From NCBI GenBank assembly GCA_934754975.1, contig CAKVKI010000077.1, positions 1-10,685 of the forward strand: 10,685 bases of DNA, in the 5' to 3' direction. The stretch is from an uncultured Alistipes sp. GTDB lineage: Bacteria > Bacteroidota > Bacteroidia > Bacteroidales > Rikenellaceae. The notes beneath the pieces are model-generated. The model saw only the letters and a list, made by a program, of their open reading frames with translations, had not been told where the DNA came from and made no database searches. Below are positions 6,718-10,685 of this stretch, piece after piece (positions within the stretch are counted from its first letter, which is position 1; every line of letters starts with the position of its first letter). The position numbers and the translations under genes were made by a program.

Positions 6718-8448
6718 CTATTTTAGTCCCCGGACCGAGTAGTAGTCGTCGCGCACTTCGCCCTCGTCGTCGCTGTCCAGGCCGTAGCTGACGGCCATGT
6801 CGAGCGAACAGTCGCGGTCGCGGTCGGCGTCGGTGGTGCGGCGCATCGCCTCCCGGGCGTTGCGTCCCGCTTCGACCGCGTCGCTGAAGTCCGCCGCGGT
6901 GGGTGCGCGCCCCAGCAGCGAAGCGTAAATCCCTTCGGCCCAGCTGTGGGCGTAGTCGTCGTAATGCACGAAGAAAACCCGGAAGCGGTTGTCCACCTCT
7001 TCGGGTGTGGTCAGTTCGCCGCGGTCCACGGCGTCGAGGATCGCTTCGACCTCGCGTTTGGTGATATACTGCCCCGCAACGTCGAGCCAGCGGCCGCTGC
7101 CGTCGTACCGCGCGGCCGATTCGCCGCGGTCGAGCATGGCTCCCAGCGCGGCGACGACGAATTTGTTGTAAAGGCCGATGCCCCGCTTGAGCGCCGCGGC
7201 GCGGATGACCGCTTTGCGGTAGGCGTACGACGGTGCGTCGGGGTCCTCTTCGGCCAGCGTGTGGAGCGTATCCACGGCCTTGAGCATCGCTTCGGTTATG
7301 TAGGGGTTGTATTCTTCGAAGTTGATGACGTCGCGTTTGCGGTCGCGGCGGTCGCGGGCCGGCCACTTCTCGATGTCGCGTACGGCTCCGTAACTGGTGA
7401 GGTTCGCGCCCGGCATGAGCGTCGTGCGACCCTCCTTTTCGACCAGGTAGGAGTAGGGGAACGCCGACGTGTCGTGGTGGTACGAGTGGTGTCCCATAAT
7501 CATCGTGAAGGCCCCTTCGAGCGCAGGCGACATGATGTAGGCCCCGCTGGCGAACTTGCATCCGCGCAGATGCACCGACTGGTGTACGGCGCCGCTCTTG
7601 AAGAGGTGGTTGCTCTGGTTGGAGCCGCTCCCGGCGTTGAAGAACGAGAACATGCCGGCGATCAGCAGCGACGATTTGTGGTGCGAAACGGTGTAAGGCC
7701 CTGCGAAAATCGCGGCCGCTTCGCCGTTCTCGCAGTGCGAATTGGCGAAAAAGAGCGATTCGGCCGCCGTGAAAGCCTTGTCCAGCCGGCAGCTCTCGCC
7801 CACGAAGCAGCGTTCGACGATCGACCCGTTGTCGATGCGCGCCTTCTCGGCGGCGATAAAGTCGTAAGCCTTGACGTCCACGCCGATATGCGCCCCGTCG
7901 CAGACGGTGCCGTTTTCGAGCATCGACGCACCGTCGATGGTCACTCCGTCGCCGATGCGGACTTCGCGGATGAATTTCGCGCCTACGATGCGGGTGTTGC
8001 GGCCGACGCTGCCCGTTTCCGACGCGCTGGCTGCGGCATAGGCGTCCACCATGCGCTCCAGCGCCGCAATGGTCTGCGGACGGTGGCGGTAGACGGCCAT
8101 CAGGTAGGCTACCTGGGCCGACATCCGGTCGAATATCTTGACCGTGCGGCCCCCGCACTCGTTCATCGTGGCCACGCCCACGCCGTTGCCGAACGTACTT
8201 CTGCGGCGGCATTCGAGGGCCGTGACACCCTCTATGAGTGTGCCCTCGCCGATGCTGTAATTGCTTACGCACGAGCGGATTATGCGCGCGCCCGAGCCGA
8301 TTTCGACCGTCCCTTCCAGATGGCTTTGGAGCAGCTGGAAGGGTGTGAAATCTTCAGAGACCCTCACCTGCGACCATGCTTCGGCCGAGGATCCGAGGGA
8401 CTCGGCGGCGGAGATCTCCGCCGGAGTCATATACCTGAGTTGAGACAT
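6718..8448 (-). CDS. DUF4954-family hexapeptide-repeat (left-handed beta-helix) protein
   Basis: The 576-residue protein resembles the Bacteroidetes DUF4954 family, whose activity is not known to me. Residues about 45-95 and 145-310 contain irregular hexapeptide-type repeats (VEIGSGARI, YSIGEGTLIEG, VRIGDGVTIDG, TVCDGAHIGV) expected to form a left-handed parallel beta-helix, as in acyltransferases and nucleotide-sugar enzymes. A helical insert lies at about 105-143. A His-rich segment, MGHHSYHHDTS (318-328), could bind metal or act in catalysis. From about 360 the protein is helical and ends in acidic, Asp-rich residues. An in-frame start at 8505 would add 19 residues, but the promoter at 8470-8500 puts the transcript start downstream of it, so ATG 8446-8448 (MSQLRYMTPAEIS) is chosen. 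It leads the downstream VWA and pseudokinase genes (7-bp and 2-bp gaps). An enzymatic role is not established. Confidence 0.83.
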   Translation of the reverse strand: MSQLRYMTPAEISAAESLGSSAEAWSQVRVSEDFTPFQLLQSHLEGTVEIGSGARIIRSCVSNYSIGEGTLIEGVTALECRRRSTFGNGVGVATMNECGGRTVKIFDRMSAQVAYLMAVYRHRPQTIAALERMVDAYAAASASETGSVGRNTRIVGAKFIREVRIGDGVTIDGASMLENGTVCDGAHIGVDVKAYDFIAAEKARIDNGSIVERCFVGESCRLDKAFTAAESLFFANSHCENGEAAAIFAGPYTVSHHKSSLLIAGMFSFFNAGSGSNQSNHLFKSGAVHQSVHLRGCKFASGAYIMSPALEGAFTMIMGHHSYHHDTSAFPYSYLVEKEGRTTLMPGANLTSYGAVRDIEKWPARDRRDRKRDVINFEEYNPYITEAMLKAVDTLHTLAEEDPDAPSYAYRKAVIRAAALKRGIGLYNKFVVAALGAMLDRGESAARYDGSGRWLDVAGQYITKREVEAILDAVDRGELTTPEEVDNRFRVFFVHYDDYAHSWAEGIYASLLGRAPTAADFSDAVEAGRNAREAMRRTTDADRDRDCSLDMAVSYGLDSDDEGEVRDDYYSVRGLK

Positions 8449-8469
8449 CGGTGTCGTATTAAGCAGATG

Positions 8470-8500
8470 CAAATATAACGATTTAAGGCTAAATATCAAA
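8470..8500 (-). promoter_or_regulatory. Bacteroidetes-type promoter of the DUF4954 gene
   Basis: On the minus strand TTTG (8497-8500) and TATATTTG (8470-8477) are separated by exactly 19 bp, a full match to the -33/-7 consensus. The -33 box lies inside the last codons of the kinase/WG gene. Transcription would begin near 8463, leaving about 15 nt before the ATG at 8448. This shows the DUF4954-VWA-pseudokinase part can be expressed separately from the upstream genes. Confidence 0.72.
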
Positions 8501-9790
8501 CTCATGGCCCGTCCGGTCGATCTCCCGCCGCCGTCCGCCGCGGACGACCGGGGCGCGTCCGTTGCGGAAGGGTTTCACGGCTTCGTACTCCGGACAGCTG
8601 ATCCGGGTCCGCCCTGCGCCGTCGATATAGTGCCATGTCGCCCCGAGCCGCACCGCCGCCAGCCCTTCGGTGAAATCGAATCCGCAGTCGTAAAGCGGCG
8701 GTACGACCACCTGTTCCGGCGTGCGGTAACCCCACAGGCCGTTTTCGACGAAGAGTTCGGTCCCTTCGGCGACAGCTCCGTCCGCTGGGCCGCCTGCAGG
8801 GCCGGAATTCCCGCCTGCCGTCTTTTCCGCTCCCATTGCCCGCTTTGGGCCTGTTGTTCCGGCTGTTTCCCCGGCTCCGGTTGTCCCTGTTGTTGGCGTA
8901 TTCACTGTATTCTTCGTTTCCTCAGGTCCCGTTCCTTCATCTGTTTTTGCCGCCTGCGCCAGCAGTTCCGGCAGCCCCGGCAGCCGGAGCGAAGGTGTAC
9001 GGAGCAGCCGCGCAATCCGGTACTGCGCCGCAAGGCCTGCGTTTTCGAAGAGCGCGAGCGCTTCGCGGAGCGCCGCGTCGGTCCCGATTTTCTGCGGTGT
9101 GAAGAGCAGCCCGTCGGCGTCGCAGTAGCGCGCATAAAGCGTCGGATCTAGCGTCAGTGCATGCAGCGCCGTGGAGATCAGGGCCGCCGGGTAATCGTCG
9201 AGCGAAGCGTCGAAGTCCCGGACCGTCCGCGCGGGGTGCTGGAAAGCCGCCGTGCCCAGTTCCGGGCTGGGCTGCCCTGCGAAGGCGGGCAGGAACATGG
9301 CGTCGAAATCGATCAGGTGGAGCCGTCCTTCGCCGTCGGCGATGATGTTTTCGGGTTTCAGGTCGCCGTGCGCCCAGTCGTCCGCCGTGAGCGCCGCGGC
9401 CATGCGGTCGAATGCGGCGGCGAATCTCCTCAGCCGCACCGTGTCGCCCGCCTCGGCCGCTTCGACGACGGCTTCGTGAAGCGTAACGCCCTCGATCCAA
9501 TCGCCCAACACCACATCGGTCCAGACTCCGCCTGCGGGCGAGGTGTAGATGAAAAGCTCCTGCGGGAGCAGTCTTTTTCCGTAGATTTCCGCCAGGTGGC
9601 GCGGATGGTGCATGTAACAGCGCAGCGAGCGGATACGCCCTTCGCGGCGGATGCGGAAGACGATGGCGCTGTTGCCCACCGTGTAGCGCATGCGCCCCTC
9701 TTCGTCGCGGCACACCTCGATCTCGCCCAGCGTCCGGGTGAGACCGTGCGTGTCGGCCAGCGTGGTCAGGTATTGGCGCAGTGTGAACAC
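8489..9790 (-). CDS. Protein kinase-like domain joined to a C-terminal WG-repeat domain
   Basis: This 433-residue fusion probably phosphorylates a protein partner. Residues about 40-265 are an atypical Hanks-type kinase domain. The catalytic loop is HGDLKPENI (141-149; D143, N148). The metal-binding motif is DFD (161-163) in place of DFG. GTAAFQHP (179-186) takes the activation-segment place of APE, and DDYPAAL (198-204) matches the conserved Asp of helix F. The usual VAIK lysine seems to be Arg (R57 in SLRCYM), and there is no clear glycine-rich loop. Residues about 282-343 are a Gly/Thr/Ala-rich linker, followed by WG repeats (GLWGYRTPEQVVVPP, 351-365; then a TWHYID unit at 385-390). The start is GTG at 9788-9790, 4 bp after the channel gene stop; no in-frame ATG is near. 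The stop is TAG at 8489-8491. Activity is plausible but unproven. Confidence 0.86.
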   Translation of the reverse strand: MFTLRQYLTTLADTHGLTRTLGEIEVCRDEEGRMRYTVGNSAIVFRIRREGRIRSLRCYMHHPRHLAEIYGKRLLPQELFIYTSPAGGVWTDVVLGDWIEGVTLHEAVVEAAEAGDTVRLRRFAAAFDRMAAALTADDWAHGDLKPENIIADGEGRLHLIDFDAMFLPAFAGQPSPELGTAAFQHPARTVRDFDASLDDYPAALISTALHALTLDPTLYARYCDADGLLFTPQKIGTDAALREALALFENAGLAAQYRIARLLRTPSLRLPGLPELLAQAAKTDEGTGPEETKNTVNTPTTGTTGAGETAGTTGPKRAMGAEKTAGGNSGPAGGPADGAVAEGTELFVENGLWGYRTPEQVVVPPLYDCGFDFTEGLAAVRLGATWHYIDGAGRTRISCPEYEAVKPFRNGRAPVVRGGRRREIDRTGHEFDI

Positions 9791-9794
9791 GGCT

Positions 9795-10685
9795 TTACTG
9801 ATTGCGGATCTTGTTGCCGAGGATGAAGCCGAAGATGCCGGTGAGCAGGATGCCGATCGTCGTCTGGACGACGTTGAGCATGTCCACCAGCGGGGATATG
9901 CCGCTGAGCTGCTCCGAACCGACGCCCGCCATGTTTTTCAGGCTGATCCAGAAGGCCTGCAGGTAGGAGGGCAGCGAAGCGTTTCCCTGAAAGACATAGG
10001 CGAAGAAGAGTACCAGCACCGCATAGGTCGTGACCATGCGGAAGAGGCTTTCTCCGTAGCCGAACATGATGTCCATCAGCGTATTGGTCGCTATTTTCCA
10101 TGCCAGTTGCGGTTTGCGCGAGAGCGGTGTGCCGCGCCAGTCGGCCAGCATGCGCCGGCGTTCCATGCGGCGGCCCTTCACGTAGGCCCAGTTCGCGTCG
10201 CGCAGGAATCCCATGCCCGTCCACAGGCCGTTGAAATTCTTGTATATCTCCTCGGCGTCGGCCCAGCGGGTGTGCAGCGCCGCGTCGGGGCTCCACTCCG
10301 ACTGCCCCGCCCGGTCGTTCCTGCGGACTCCCGTGCCGGCGGTGTTCCATTCGGTCAGAAACCGTCTGTAGGCGTCGCGGTCCTGCTGGAGCAGCCTGCC
10401 GCCGGCGAGGTTTTCGCGGCGGATGTTCACCCCTTCGCCGAAGTAGGCGTAGTAGAGGCTCGTCTCTCCGATCAGGGCTTTGCGCATGATGACGATTCCG
10501 GTAAGCATGGCGCGGTAGAAGTCGCAGAACCGGATTTCGGCCTCTTCGAAGGTCGCCCTTTCGATCTCGCAGTAACGGAAATCGCTCCATGCGATCTTCG
10601 CCCTGCGGAAGCGGCAGTTGCGCAGCGCGGCCTTGCGGAAGGAGACGCGCTCCATCCCGCAGCCGTCGAAACTGCACTCCGTGAG
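9795..10685 (-). CDS. Pentapeptide-repeat protein with C-terminal two-helix channel-like domain (5' end outside window)
   Basis: The frame is open to the right edge, so the N-terminus is missing; 296 residues are visible. Visible residues 1-68 are pentapeptide repeats with a central Phe/Leu every five residues (CSFDG, VSFRK, CRFRR, SDFRY, ATFEE, CDFYR), forming a right-handed quadrilateral beta-helix. A charged helical region follows (about 95-200). The end resembles Ion_trans_2-type channels: FGYGESLFR (208-216), a first membrane helix (about 217-234), a re-entrant/pore-like stretch (237-256) and a second membrane helix (about 270-290) ending NKIRNQ. The expected TxGYG filter is replaced by NMAGVGSEQL (251-260). 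Any in-window Met start (for example at 10655) would cut the repeat array, so the true start lies beyond 10685. It stops 4 bp before the kinase/WG gene, so the two are probably co-transcribed. Confidence 0.85.
   Translation of the reverse strand, partial: LTECSFDGCGMERVSFRKAALRNCRFRRAKIAWSDFRYCEIERATFEEAEIRFCDFYRAMLTGIVIMRKALIGETSLYYAYFGEGVNIRRENLAGGRLLQQDRDAYRRFLTEWNTAGTGVRRNDRAGQSEWSPDAALHTRWADAEEIYKNFNGLWTGMGFLRDANWAYVKGRRMERRRMLADWRGTPLSRKPQLAWKIATNTLMDIMFGYGESLFRMVTTYAVLVLFFAYVFQGNASLPSYLQAFWISLKNMAGVGSEQLSGISPLVDMLNVVQTTIGILLTGIFGFILGNKIRNQ

Noticed and set aside
6946..8478. 510-residue plus-strand open frame opposite the DUF4954 gene
   Set aside because: It is His/Arg/Val-rich without domains, a typical antisense shadow of a GC-rich gene.
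8449..8505. Longer start (8505) for the DUF4954 gene
   Set aside because: The extra 19 residues are encoded by AT-rich DNA holding the -33 and -7 boxes, and they overlap the upstream gene's stop.
4828..9790. Calling the cassette a classical TerY-P triad or tellurite-resistance operon
   Set aside because: No PP2C phosphatase or TerD/TerC-type gene is visible; only the VWA and kinase parts match.
1..10685. CRISPR array, tRNA, rRNA, insertion sequence or prophage genes
   Set aside because: I saw no regularly spaced repeats, cloverleaf-like sequence, transposase motif or phage structural gene on either strand.

Overview
The window looks like chromosomal DNA from a GC-rich member of the Bacteroidales, most likely Alistipes or a close relative. 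The reasons are GC-rich codons throughout, Bacteroidetes-type promoters (a -7 box TAnnTTTG with TTTG or TTG about 18-19 bp upstream), weak or absent Shine-Dalgarno sequences, and a large DUF4954-type protein, a family I know from Bacteroidetes. The genus is an inference. No tRNA, rRNA, CRISPR array, insertion sequence or phage gene was seen.

Layout from left to right. (1) Positions 1-860, minus strand: the first 286 codons of pdxA (vitamin B6 synthesis), cut by the window edge, with its own promoter at 882-910. (2) Positions 861-1218: a divergent intergenic region with a plus-strand promoter (961-992), two small hairpins that may form a short leader RNA or attenuator, a GTAACGTA/TACGTTAC inverted repeat, and a minus-strand frame that ends like a protein C-terminus. 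(3) Positions 1219-1581, plus strand: a small all-helical hypothetical protein. It ends before a strong bidirectional terminator (1705-1743) shared with the convergent minus-strand block. (4) Positions 1763-4804, minus strand: a compact block of trxB, a small lipoprotein, rnz (ribonuclease Z) and a SpoU-family RNA methyltransferase. Gaps are 9-25 bp and the last pair overlaps as ATGA. (5) Positions 4828-10685, minus strand: five closely spaced unfamiliar genes. In transcription order they are a pentapeptide-repeat two-helix channel-like protein (5' end outside the window), a protein kinase-like/WG-repeat protein, a DUF4954 beta-helix protein with its own promoter, a von Willebrand factor A (VWA) protein, and a second kinase-like/WG protein whose kinase motifs are destroyed (a pseudokinase).

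How they may work together. The set of active-looking kinase, pseudokinase, MIDAS-type VWA protein, hexapeptide-repeat scaffold and membrane channel-like protein suggests a phosphorylation-linked sensing or envelope-associated complex. It is reminiscent of the TerY-P triads (VWA, kinase, PP2C phosphatase), but no phosphatase is visible. The cassette runs into trxB only 23 bp downstream, so the housekeeping block may be partly read through from it. The function of the cassette is inference. Gene content, order and motifs are read directly from the sequence.
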